From contig JADJYS010000013.1 in assembly GCA_016719645.1 (NCBI GenBank), positions 1 through 62,876 of the forward strand: a DNA stretch of 62,876 nucleotides, read 5' to 3'. Below are positions 47,268 to 55,545 of this stretch, one piece after another (position 1 is the stretch's first letter; each line of letters begins with the position of its first letter). Under the pieces are notes generated by a model that saw only the letters and a list, made by a program, of their open reading frames with translations, was not told the origin of the DNA and ran no database searches. This stretch comes from a bacterium (lineage in GTDB: Bacteria > Krumholzibacteriota > Krumholzibacteriia > LZORAL124-64-63). The translations under genes and the position numbers were made by a program.

Positions 47268-49216
47268 TTGATGATCACCAGCTTCCCGCGTTCCACCCTG
47301 CCGGTGGCGAGGTCCTCCACGGCGAAGATGTAGAGGCCCGACGCGATGGCGCGCACCGGCTCGCTCAGGATGTCCCAGGGCTCGAGGCCGGAGGCCGGGT
47401 CGTCGTGGTGCAGCGTCTTGACCAGGTCGCCGCCGAGGTTGAAGACCTTGATGACGCAGCGGGCCGGCAGGCCGGTGAACCAGAGCTTGCGGCCCAGCTC
47501 CTGCTCGCCCTGCTGGTCGTCGAAGCGCGAGGCGACGCGGTAGGGGTTCGGGAAGACGCCCGGGCCCCGGCCCTCGCCCAGCGGCCGCGGCGCCGGGCCC
47601 GGGTAGACCAGCTCCGCGTTCTCGTAGTAGCCGCTCTGGAATTCCGGCAGGCTGGCGACCACGTCGGGGGCGGAGAAGGACACCACGGAATACCAGTAGC
47701 CGAAGCCGTCCAGCAGCGAGGTGTCGCGGAAGCGCCGCAGGCCGTCGACGCCCAGCGGCGGCAGCCCGGTGTCGAAGCCGATGCCGTCGATCTTGTCGAA
47801 CTGGGCCACCATGGTCGACTGCTCGTAGGGGTCGCCGCCGAAGGACTCGCCCTGGAAGCGGAAGATCCGGTACCCCTGGAAGTCGGGCCGCTGGGTGATG
47901 ATGCTGACGTGGTGCTCGGGGGACCGGCGCGGGTCGTCCGGCAGCAGGGGCACGGGCTCGCCCTGGTCGTCCAGGGCGACGGAGTCGCCGGGGGCCCACG
48001 CCAGCACGACGGTGTTGTCGTCGTACTCCAGGTTCAGCCGCGGCGAGGGCGGGCCGGTCGGGATCGCGAAGCCGGAGTCGTAGGCCACCTGCGCCACCTT
48101 GGCGTTGGCCAGCAGGTTCAGGGAGTCGGCGCCGCAGACCACGGCGTAGGTCACCTGCAGGGTGTCGCCGGGCGCGAGGTTGGGGAACGGGCCGGTGGCG
48201 AGCAGGCCGTTCCAGTTGCCCGCATAGGCGAAGTCGCCGCCGGCGTCGAAGTCGCCGTTGGACAGCATCTGGTACTTGCCGGGCAGCGGCTGGCCGTCGA
48301 CCTCGTAGGCGTCGTCCTGGGCGGGCACCGAGCGGAAGCGCCAGCTGTTGTAGGTGACCGGCGGCAGGCCCGCGGCCGGCGACGGCGCGGGCGTGGAACC
48401 CAGCAGGCGCGCCCCGATCCAGGAGGTGGCCATGCCCTCCTCGCCGTCGTCGTCGTGCTCGTACATCATCCAGAGGTCCGGGTCATCGGCGACGTCGCCC
48501 GGGCGCCAGGCGCCGTTCATGTCGTCGTAGAACTGCCAGGTGCGCGGGGCGCCGCTGCCGTAGCCGGAGGGCACGGTGATGGTCGTGTTGCCGACGGTGG
48601 TGTCGTTCCAGTAGCCGACGTACACGTCGCGCAGCTCGGTGCCCGAATCGTTGACGATGCGGTAGTCGAGGATGATGAAGTCGTCGGCGTACGAGCTGCT
48701 CCAGGACAGCACGCGCAGGATCACCTTGATGAACAGCGGCGTGTGGTTGCCGGTCTCGTCGAACTTGTCGTCGGTGAAGTAGCACTCGATGTGCTCGGTG
48801 GCCAGGGCGGCGGGGTTGTAATCGTCGCTGTTCTGGGTGTTGGACCAGATCTGCACGTCTTCGGTCAGGGAATCGGTGAACTCGCGATTGTCCTCGCCGT
48901 CGGTCAGGTTCGAGGCGTCCTGCGCCCCGGTCGAGACGCGCCGCAGCCCCTCCGGGGTCATGGCGCCGACCCAGAGGCCGCCGATGAACAGGTGCTCGAC
49001 GTGGCTGTTGCTGGGGTACTCGCACGAGGGCTGGTAGGGGCTGGAGAGCCCGTTGCCGACGTAGCCGAGGTTCGTGATGGTCATCCGGACCAGGCCGGCG
49101 CCGGTCACCATCTCCGTGCGCGGCACGGCGCGGGCCGGCGGCGCCGAGCCGAGACACAGGGCGCCGCCGAGGGCGACCAGGCGAAGCGGGCGGGCGATGC
49201 TGCCGGGGCGGAGCAA
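47264..49216 (-). CDS. secreted protein with FlgD/T9SS-type C-terminal tail
   Basis: I choose a TTG start at 49216 with GGAGG seven bases before it. It gives a clean signal peptide (LRPGSIARPLRLVALGG, cut after PPARA) and 650 residues. The longer GTG reading at 49303 would start only about 13 bases after the predicted transcription start. The body is large and beta-rich with acidic Ca-binding-like loops (SNGDFDAGGDF, DDDGEEG). The last 80 residues form a FlgD-like export tail (VFNLGGDLVKTLHHDD, ASGLYIFAVEDLATG, GKLVIIK). It is the first gene of the envelope operon and a likely cargo or surface partner of the receptor. Enzyme function unknown. Confidence 0.82.
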   Translation of the reverse strand: MLRPGSIARPLRLVALGGALCLGSAPPARAVPRTEMVTGAGLVRMTITNLGYVGNGLSSPYQPSCEYPSNSHVEHLFIGGLWVGAMTPEGLRRVSTGAQDASNLTDGEDNREFTDSLTEDVQIWSNTQNSDDYNPAALATEHIECYFTDDKFDETGNHTPLFIKVILRVLSWSSSYADDFIILDYRIVNDSGTELRDVYVGYWNDTTVGNTTITVPSGYGSGAPRTWQFYDDMNGAWRPGDVADDPDLWMMYEHDDDGEEGMATSWIGARLLGSTPAPSPAAGLPPVTYNSWRFRSVPAQDDAYEVDGQPLPGKYQMLSNGDFDAGGDFAYAGNWNGLLATGPFPNLAPGDTLQVTYAVVCGADSLNLLANAKVAQVAYDSGFAIPTGPPSPRLNLEYDDNTVVLAWAPGDSVALDDQGEPVPLLPDDPRRSPEHHVSIITQRPDFQGYRIFRFQGESFGGDPYEQSTMVAQFDKIDGIGFDTGLPPLGVDGLRRFRDTSLLDGFGYWYSVVSFSAPDVVASLPEFQSGYYENAELVYPGPAPRPLGEGRGPGVFPNPYRVASRFDDQQGEQELGRKLWFTGLPARCVIKVFNLGGDLVKTLHHDDPASGLEPWDILSEPVRAIASGLYIFAVEDLATGRVERGKLVIIK

Positions 49217-49322
49217 AGGGGGGGCCTCCGGGAGAAGGGGTGCGGTCCCCGTGCAGGGGGATGCGATCCCCGGGGCGGCGGCCGTCGGGCCAGGCCGGTG
49301 CACGGTGGATCCGTGACGGACG

Positions 49323-49352
49323 AAACTAGCCCCCGGAGGCCATTCGTGTCAA
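49323..49352 (-). promoter_or_regulatory. sigma70-like promoter for the 14-gene minus-strand block
   Basis: On the minus strand, TTGACA-N18-TAGTTT has a perfect -35. The predicted start is near 49316, giving about a 100-base leader to the TTG start. It is back to back with the promoter at 49375-49404. Confidence 0.65.
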
Positions 49353-49374
49353 TGATTTGCGGGTTTTTCGCACT

Positions 49375-49404
49375 TTGACGCCGCGCCCGGGCCGGCTCTA
49401 TACT
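49375..49404 (+). promoter_or_regulatory. sigma70-like promoter for the SGNH-type gene
   Basis: TTGACG-N18-TATACT, with a leader of about 28 bases before the GTG at 49439. Confidence 0.65.
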
Positions 49405-49438
49405 GCCACCGCGACCCGGAACCCCACGAAGGACGGCC

Positions 49439-50692
49439 GTGAGAAGACGCCTGCGCCCCCTCGCCCTCGCCTGCGCCGCCCTGCTCGCCACCCTGGTGGC
49501 CTGCGAGTTGGCGGTCCGCTACCTGCAGGACACGATCCCCCCGCCCGACGGCACGCCCTACCGCAACGACCCCGACTGCGGCTACGTCCTGAATCCCGGC
49601 GATCCGGGCCTCTTCCCGCCGGACGACGACCGCCACGTCAACGCGCTGGGCTTCCGCGACCGCGAGCGCGCCGTCCCGAAGCCGCCCGGGCTGTGGCGGC
49701 TGGTCGGCATCGGGGACTCGTTCGTCTACGGGGACGTGCCGATCGCCTGCAATTTCCTGCGGGTGCTGGACGACTCGCTGCGGGCCCTGCCCGCCGCCGA
49801 GGCCATGATCGCCGGCCTGCCCGGCTGGGACGTGCGCAACGCCGTGGGCCTGATGCGGGGCAAGGGGGCGGACTGGCGCCCCGACGTGGCCCTGCTCTGC
49901 TTCTCGATCGACAGCGACGTGACGGGCATCCCCATCCCCGGCGCCGTCTTCCAGGGCAACCTGCACTTCACGGGCTCGCGGGAACCGCTGCTGAACCTGC
50001 TGCGCCAGAGCCGCCTGTTCGTGCTCGCCGAGCAGCTCTACGGGGTCCGCACGGTCAACGCCCTGCGCCGCTGGCGGGCCGCGGCCCGCTTCGGCGGCGC
50101 GGCGGCCGCCCCCCCCGCACACGCCTCGCCGGCCGCTCCGGACGTCCCGGTCGCCGCCGCGGACGCGCCCGAGGGCGCGGTCCACCCCGGCGCGCCGGTC
50201 TTCCCCGGGATGTGGGGCGATCCGGCGGACCCCGCGCGGCGCATGCCCCTGAAACCGGAGTTCCTGCGCCGGCGGGTGGAGAACCTGCCCCTCTACCAGG
50301 CGCAGACGCCGCCCGAGGTCGCCCGCTGGTGGGAGCAGGCCGAGCGGCAGGTGCTGGAGTTCGAGGCCGCCTGCCGGCAGGCGGGCGCGCGCTGCGTGCT
50401 GCTGATCGCCCCTTCGGAGATCCAGGTCGACCCGGTCGTGCAGGAGCTGACCCTGAAGCGGGCGCCCCTGCCGGCGGAGGCCTACGACTTCGCGGCGCCG
50501 TCGCGCCGGCTGCGCGCCTTCGCCGAGGCCCGCGGCATCGCCTGCATCGACCCGCTCGACGCCCTGCGCGCGGCGCAGCAGCGCGGCGGCCTGCGGCAGT
50601 ACATCCCCAACAACGGCCACTGGAGCGTGCCCGGCAACGCGGTGGTGGCGCGCGAGGTCGCCGCGACGCTGGCGCCGCTAGGCGGATCCTGA
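49439..50692 (+). CDS. SGNH-hydrolase-type envelope protein
   Basis: This 417-residue protein starts at GTG 49439. The N-terminus is hydrophobic (LALACAALLATLVACELAV), so it is membrane-anchored or secreted. The SGNH serine motif is GIGDSFVYGDVP, near residue 99. A late NNGHWSVPGN places the histidine near residue 395. An alanine/proline-rich insert (about 220-260) splits the domain. It resembles AlgX/DltD-type acyl-handling proteins and the protein at 9372-10418, but no MBOAT gene is next to it. Its 3' end overlaps the convergent transporter gene by 15 bases. Reaction unknown. Confidence 0.72.
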   Translation: MRRRLRPLALACAALLATLVACELAVRYLQDTIPPPDGTPYRNDPDCGYVLNPGDPGLFPPDDDRHVNALGFRDRERAVPKPPGLWRLVGIGDSFVYGDVPIACNFLRVLDDSLRALPAAEAMIAGLPGWDVRNAVGLMRGKGADWRPDVALLCFSIDSDVTGIPIPGAVFQGNLHFTGSREPLLNLLRQSRLFVLAEQLYGVRTVNALRRWRAAARFGGAAAAPPAHASPAAPDVPVAAADAPEGAVHPGAPVFPGMWGDPADPARRMPLKPEFLRRRVENLPLYQAQTPPEVARWWEQAERQVLEFEAACRQAGARCVLLIAPSEIQVDPVVQELTLKRAPLPAEAYDFAAPSRRLRAFAEARGIACIDPLDALRAAQQRGGLRQYIPNNGHWSVPGNAVVAREVAATLAPLGGS

Positions 50693-51969
50693 GGTCCGTC
50701 CCGCGGCGTCCCCCTCGAGCCGCGGCAGCCACGGCAGCAGCGCCAGCCCGGCAACCCGCACACCAGCACCAGCAGGAAGAAGGCGCGGTAGCCCACCGCC
50801 GTCTGGATCGCCCCGCTGGCCATGCCCGGCAGCATCATGCCCAGGGCCATCAGGCCCGTCGCGATCGCGAAGTGGGAGGTCCGGTGCTCGCCGCGCGAGA
50901 CGCGCATCAGCACGACCATGAACGCGGTCGTGCCCAGCCCGTATCCCAGCTGCTCCAGGGCGACCAGCGGGTAGGCCACCGCCGGTCCCGGCTGGGCCCA
51001 GGCCAGGTAGAGGTAGGCGACGTGCGGCACGTTGAGCGCCAGCGCCAGCGGCCACAGCAGGCGGCGCAGCCCGAAGCGCCCGATGAGCCAGCCCCCGACC
51101 ACGCCGCCCACGACCAGGCAGCCCAGGCCGATGGTCCCGTAGGCGAGGCCGACCTGCTGCGTGGTCAGGCCCAGGCCGCCCTTCTCCCGGCCGTCCAGCA
51201 GGAAGGGCGCGGCCAGCTTCAGCAACAGCGCCTCGCCCAGGCGGTACAGCAGGATGAAGGCGACGATCACGCCCGCGCGGGGCTGGCGCAGCCAGTCGGC
51301 CATGATGCGCAGCCAGCCGGCGCCGGCCGGCCCGTCGGCGCGGGCGCCGGCCGCGGCGACGCCGACGTCGGTGGGCGGGCGGGGCAGGACGGCCCGGTGG
51401 TAGAGCCAGAGCCCCCCGTACAGGACCGCCGCGCCGGCGAACACCGTCGACCAGGCGCCCGCGGCGCCGCGCGGCCCGCCCTCGAGCCGCCCGGCCACGC
51501 TCACCAGCAGCCCCGAGCCGAAGATCATCGCCGCGCGGTAGAACAGCGTGCGCACGCCGACGAAGTACGCCTGCGCGCGCTCGTCCAGCGCGTGGAGGTA
51601 GAACCCGTCGGCCGCGATGTCGTGGGTGGCCGAGACCAGGGCCGCCAGCGTGAAGGCGGCCAGCGACCAGGCGAAGAAGCCCGGCGAGACCACGGTCGCC
51701 GCCACGGCGGCCAGGCAGAGCGCCTGGGCGGCCTGCGTGCCCAGGATCCAGGCGCGCTTGGTCGCGCGCGTGTCCACCAGCGGCCCCCAGAGCAGCTTCA
51801 GGACCCAGGGCAGGTAGAGCAGGCTGGTCCACAGCGCGATGCTGGCGTTGTCCACGCCCAGCTTCTTGTAGAGGATCACCGAGACCGTGTTGACCAGGAT
51901 GTAGGGCACACCCTCGGCGAAGTAGAGCGAGGGCACGAAGATCCAGGGCGAGCGCTGCGTTCCCGGCAC
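50678..51969 (-). CDS. AmpG-like MFS transporter, one frameshift near the C-terminus
   Basis: The start is GTG 51969 behind GGGAGG. The protein has about 12 membrane helices. PSLYFAEGVPYILVNTVSVILYKKLGV at the N-terminus and LKLLWGPLVD with the ATKRAWI loop match the AmpG family of muropeptide or related permeases. VSATHDIAADGFYLHAL lies on helices 3-4, where AmpG-type proteins have a similar DIA motif. A one-base break near 50742-50755 shifts the last 25 codons; the corrected tail ends LLPWLPRLEGDAAG. About 430 residues. The substrate may be anhydromuropeptides or another solute. Confidence 0.82.
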
Positions 51970-52138
51970 GATGCCTCCCGGGCGGTGGACGGTGCGGGCC
52001 GATCTTGGCGGTACGGCCCGGGTCTGGACTGGCAACCGCGATCTGCGCCACTCCCCGCTTGCCAAACCCGGCCGCCCCGTTTCCAATGGGCCCACGACGC
52101 GCGGGCCGTTCCGTCCGCCGGCGATCCGGAGGTGAGGC

Positions 52139-53656
52139 ATGCACGAAGGCAAGGCGCCGGCCGCGGCGGCGGACGCGCCCGGGTTCAAGCGGGGCATCCG
52201 CCTCTTCGACGCGGTGATGATCGTCGTGGGGGTGATGATCGGCTCGGGCATCTTCATCGTCAGCGCCGACATCGCCCGCAGCGTGGGCGCGACGGGCTGG
52301 CTGCTGGCGGTCTGGCTGTTCAGCGGCCTGGTGACGCTGCTGGGCGCGGCCTGCTACGGCGAGCTGGCGGCGCTGATGCCGCAGGCCGGCGGGCAGTACG
52401 TCTACCTGCGCGAGTCGTTCGGGCGACTGACCGGCTTCCTCTACGGCTGGACGCTGTTCATGGTGATCCAGACCGGCTCGATCGCGGCCGTCGGCATGGC
52501 CTTCGCCAAGCACCTGGCGCTGCTGGTCCCGTCGCTGGGCGAGCAGCAGGTGGTGCTGTCGCTCGGCGTGGTGGACGTCAGCGCGGCGCAGCTGGTCGCC
52601 ATCGCCAGCATCGCGCTCTTGACCTGGCTCAACACGCTCGGCCTGCGCGAGGGCAAGCTCGTCCAGGACAGCTTCACCGTGGCCAAGGTGGCCGCCCTGC
52701 TGGTGCTGGTGGTCTGCGGCCTCGCGCTGGCGCGGCACTCCGGGGCGATCGCCGCGAACTTCCACGACATGTGGTCGGCGAACCGGGTCGTGGTGGGCGC
52801 CGACGGGTCGGTCACGCGCGAGGCGCTGACCGGGATCGGCCTGCTCATGGCCCTGGGCGCGGCGTCGGTCGGCTCGCTCTTCGCCTGCGACGCCTGGAAC
52901 AACGTCACCTTCACCAGCGGCGAGACCGTGAACCCGCAGCGCACGATCACGCGCGCCCTGGTCGTGGGCGTCGCCGTGGTCGTCGTCATCTACATGCTGA
53001 CCAACCTGGTGTACGTGCTGGCCCTGCCGGTGGCCGGCCTGCCCGACGCCGCCGACGTCGCCGGCCGCGGCCTGCAGTTCGCGACCGCCGACCGCGTCGG
53101 CACCGCGGCCGCGTCGACGATCCTCGGTCCGGTCGCCGCCGCGATCATGGCGGTGCTGGTGATGATCAGCACCTTCGGCTGCAACAACGGCATGATCCTC
53201 ACCGGCGCCCGCGTCTACTACGCGATGGCGCACGACGGCCTCTTCTTCCGCCGCACCGGCACGCTCAACCGCCGCCGCGTGCCCGCCGCCGCGCTGGTCA
53301 TGCAGGGCGTCTGGGCCTGCCTGCTCTGCCTGACGGGGCGCTACGGCGACCTGCTCGACTACGTCATCTTCGCGGTGCTGATCTTCTACGCGCTGTCGGT
53401 GGTGGGGATCTTCGTGCTGAGGCGCAAGCGGCCGACGGCCGCGCGGAGCTGGCGCGCGCCGGGCTACCCGGTGCTGCCGGCCCTGTACGTGCTGGCCGCG
53501 GTGGCGATCTGCGTGGACCTGCTGATCGTCAAGCCCCGCTACTCGTGGCCGGGGCTGCTGATCGTGGGGCTGGGCGTGCCGGTGTTCTGGCTCTGGGGCC
53601 GGCGCTCTTCGCCGCCCGGCGCGGCGCCCGACCCGTCCGACGTCCAGGGCATCTGA
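52139..53656 (+). CDS. APC-superfamily amino acid permease
   Basis: This 505-residue protein has about 12 membrane helices. Helix 1 carries the broken-helix signature VMIVVGVMIGSGIFIVSADIA; the QAGGQYVYLRESFGRLTGFLYGW stretch is typical of LAT/amino-acid permeases. It is likely an amino acid exchanger or importer; substrate unknown. Its last 118 bases overlap the C-terminal coding region of the convergent motB gene. Both ends are plausible, since the permease needs its last helix (LLIVGLGVPVFWLW). Confidence 0.88.
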   Translation: MHEGKAPAAAADAPGFKRGIRLFDAVMIVVGVMIGSGIFIVSADIARSVGATGWLLAVWLFSGLVTLLGAACYGELAALMPQAGGQYVYLRESFGRLTGFLYGWTLFMVIQTGSIAAVGMAFAKHLALLVPSLGEQQVVLSLGVVDVSAAQLVAIASIALLTWLNTLGLREGKLVQDSFTVAKVAALLVLVVCGLALARHSGAIAANFHDMWSANRVVVGADGSVTREALTGIGLLMALGAASVGSLFACDAWNNVTFTSGETVNPQRTITRALVVGVAVVVVIYMLTNLVYVLALPVAGLPDAADVAGRGLQFATADRVGTAAASTILGPVAAAIMAVLVMISTFGCNNGMILTGARVYYAMAHDGLFFRRTGTLNRRRVPAAALVMQGVWACLLCLTGRYGDLLDYVIFAVLIFYALSVVGIFVLRRKRPTAARSWRAPGYPVLPALYVLAAVAICVDLLIVKPRYSWPGLLIVGLGVPVFWLWGRRSSPPGAAPDPSDVQGI

Positions 53657-54435
53657 CCGTCCTGGTAGAGGACCGTGATGCTGATGCGGCGGTTGCCGAC
53701 GTCGGCCGGGTTCTCGGGGTGGCGCAGGCGCGTGTCGGCGTAGCCGCTGACCTCGGCCACCTGCTCGCCGGGCAGGCCGTGGTTGATCATGTAGCGGCGG
53801 GCGCAGTTGGCGCGCTCGGTCGACAGCTCCCAGTTGCTGTAGCCGGCGCCGGCGGGATAGGGGCGGCTGTCGGTGTGCCCCTCGATCACCAGCTTGTTGG
53901 GCAGCTTGCTGAGCTGCCGCGCCAGGACCTGGAGCACCTCCTCGGCGGCCGCGCTGAGGTTGGCGCTGCCCACGTCGAAGAACAGCGAGTTCGACATCTC
54001 GACCATCTGGATGTTGAGCCCCGAGTCGGTCATCTTGATCTCGACCTGCTTCATGATCTGCTCGAAGTGCTCCATGCCGGACAGCTGCTCGCGCAGCTCG
54101 GTGGCCGCCTCCTCCAGCAGGCGCTTCGCCTCCGCCTGCATCCCCTCCATGATGCCCTGGCCGGTCTCGGGCAGGATCGACTGGCCGCCGAGCGGGCCGC
54201 CGGCGCCCGAGGCGCTGAAGGCGCCCGGGTCGCGGAAGTAGCCGGCGACGGCCTCCTTCACGGCCTGGTCCTGGTTGACGATCCACAGCACGATGAACAG
54301 CGACATCATCGAGGTGACGAAGTCGGCGTACGCCACCTTCCAGGCGCCGCCGTGGTGGCCGTGCCCGACGACCTTCTTGATGACGATGATGGGCTGCAGC
54401 GGCTGGTCGCCGCTCTTGCCCTTCTGCTCCGCCAT
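53539..54435 (-). CDS. motB: flagellar motor stator protein MotB
   Basis: This 298-residue protein has a single membrane helix with the essential proton-binding aspartate Asp38 (AWKVAYADFVTSMMSLFIVLW). The OmpA-like peptidoglycan-binding domain lies at about 140-255 (LSKLPNKLVIEGHTDSRPYP, NWELSTERANCARRYM, GNRRISITVLYQ). The last 40 residues are a low-complexity tail (MPWTSDGSGAAPGGEE) that coincides with the overlap with the permease gene. MotB anchors the stator and, with MotA, converts ion flow to flagellar rotation. It follows motA after 15 bases. Confidence 0.95.
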   Translation of the reverse strand: MAEQKGKSGDQPLQPIIVIKKVVGHGHHGGAWKVAYADFVTSMMSLFIVLWIVNQDQAVKEAVAGYFRDPGAFSASGAGGPLGGQSILPETGQGIMEGMQAEAKRLLEEAATELREQLSGMEHFEQIMKQVEIKMTDSGLNIQMVEMSNSLFFDVGSANLSAAAEEVLQVLARQLSKLPNKLVIEGHTDSRPYPAGAGYSNWELSTERANCARRYMINHGLPGEQVAEVSGYADTRLRHPENPADVGNRRISITVLYQDGQMPWTSDGSGAAPGGEERRPQSQNTGTPSPTISSPGHE

Positions 54436-54450
54436 GCCCGGGATCCTTCC

Positions 54451-55308
54451 CTAGCCGCGCGACGCGCGGCACGCCTCTTCGAGTTCGCTGAACGAGGGGC
54501 GGACGTCGGTCTCGATGGTGCGCCGCGCGAACTCCACCGCCACGGACGCCGGCAGCATCTTCCAGAAGGCGACCAGCGCCGTCTTCATCACGAAGTAGTA
54601 GCGCGACTCGTTCTGGGCCAGCAGCTCCATGTTGGTGGCGATCGGCTGGAACACGCCGTAGGAGAGCAGGATGCCCAGGAACGTGCCGGTGAGCGCGGCG
54701 GCCACCTTGTGCCCGATCTCCGCCGGGGGGCCGTCGATGTGCGCCATCGTGATCACGATGCCCAGCACGGCCGCCACGATGCCCAGGCCCGGCAGCGCGT
54801 CGCTGACCTTGGTCAGCACGCCGATCGGCTGGTGCTCCTCGGTGTGGCGCGTCTCGATGTCCGCGTCCATGAGCGCCTCGAGGTCGTGCGCGGGCAGGTT
54901 CGAGGAGATGATCAGCCGGATCGTGTCGCAGAGGAAGGCCATCGCGTGGTGGTCGGCCAGGAACGCCGGGTACTTCGAGAAGATCTCGCTCTTGGCCGGG
55001 TCCTCGACGTGGGACTCGAGGCCCAGCAGGCCGTCCTTGCGCGTGACCTGGAACAGGTCGTAGAGCATCGTCAGCAGCTCGACGTACTTCTTCTTGCTGC
55101 TGCGGTCGCCCTTGAGCATGGTGCCGAACGCGACGCCGAGGCGCTTGGTGACGCGCGGCGTCGACATCGCGAACAGGGTGCCCAGCGCGCAGCCCAGGAT
55201 GATGACGTACTCGGCGAGAATGAACAGGGCGGCGGGGTTGCCGCCTTCCATGATGAATCCGCCGACGACGCAGGCGAGGGCGAAAAGGACGCCGATCAGG
55301 GTAAGCAT
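54451..55308 (-). CDS. motA: flagellar motor stator protein MotA
   Basis: This 285-residue protein has four membrane helices: two at the N-terminus (residues about 2-20 and 28-48) and two later (about 168-188 and 200-220). The conserved periplasmic-loop motif is PLGIVAAVLGIVITMAHIDG-like, starting SDALPGLG. The cytoplasmic domain carries the charged residues that contact FliG. Length matches E. coli MotA (295). It is led by a sigma28-type promoter, so it belongs to the late flagellar class. No other flagellar genes are in the window. Confidence 0.96.
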   Translation of the reverse strand: MLTLIGVLFALACVVGGFIMEGGNPAALFILAEYVIILGCALGTLFAMSTPRVTKRLGVAFGTMLKGDRSSKKKYVELLTMLYDLFQVTRKDGLLGLESHVEDPAKSEIFSKYPAFLADHHAMAFLCDTIRLIISSNLPAHDLEALMDADIETRHTEEHQPIGVLTKVSDALPGLGIVAAVLGIVITMAHIDGPPAEIGHKVAAALTGTFLGILLSYGVFQPIATNMELLAQNESRYYFVMKTALVAFWKMLPASVAVEFARRTIETDVRPSFSELEEACRASRG

Positions 55309-55382
55309 GAACCGTATCCTCTGGGAGGTGGACTCCGGCCGGGCCGTTCCGGCTCTGCCGCCGTTCGTGGCGGTCGTGAGTG

Positions 55383-55409
55383 TTATCGTCGGGCGGGGGG
55401 CGCACTTTA
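55383..55409 (-). promoter_or_regulatory. sigma28 (FliA)-type promoter for motAB
   Basis: On the minus strand, TAAA-N15-GACGATAA matches the FliA consensus TAAA-N15-GCCGATAA at 11 of 12 positions. It lies about 65 bases upstream of the motA start. The rest of the 237-base gap shows nothing else. Confidence 0.8.
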
Positions 55410-55545
55410 ACCCGGAATGCCTTGCCGTGCCGGATGTTGCCGCGTCGCGCCCGCGGCGGGCCGGATTCCGGACCGGGCGCAGGCCGCCGGGGCGCCGTGC
55501 GGCGCAATTCGTTGCTATGAATACGGATAGAAGATTGCGGCCCGG

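Noticed and set aside
41881..49216. A complete type IX secretion system
   Set aside because: Only a PorV-like protein and FlgD-type tails are visible. No PorK, PorL, PorM, PorN, SprA or PorU homologue is in the window.
47264..49303. GTG start at 49303 for the secreted protein
   Set aside because: It would begin about 13 bases after the predicted transcription start and put 29 odd residues before the signal peptide. The TTG at 49216 has a GGAGG and gives a clean signal peptide.
49357..55410. A 2017-residue open frame on the plus strand
   Set aside because: It crosses several well-supported genes on both strands in the wrong frame and has the Q/R/A/G-rich composition of GC-rich shadow frames.
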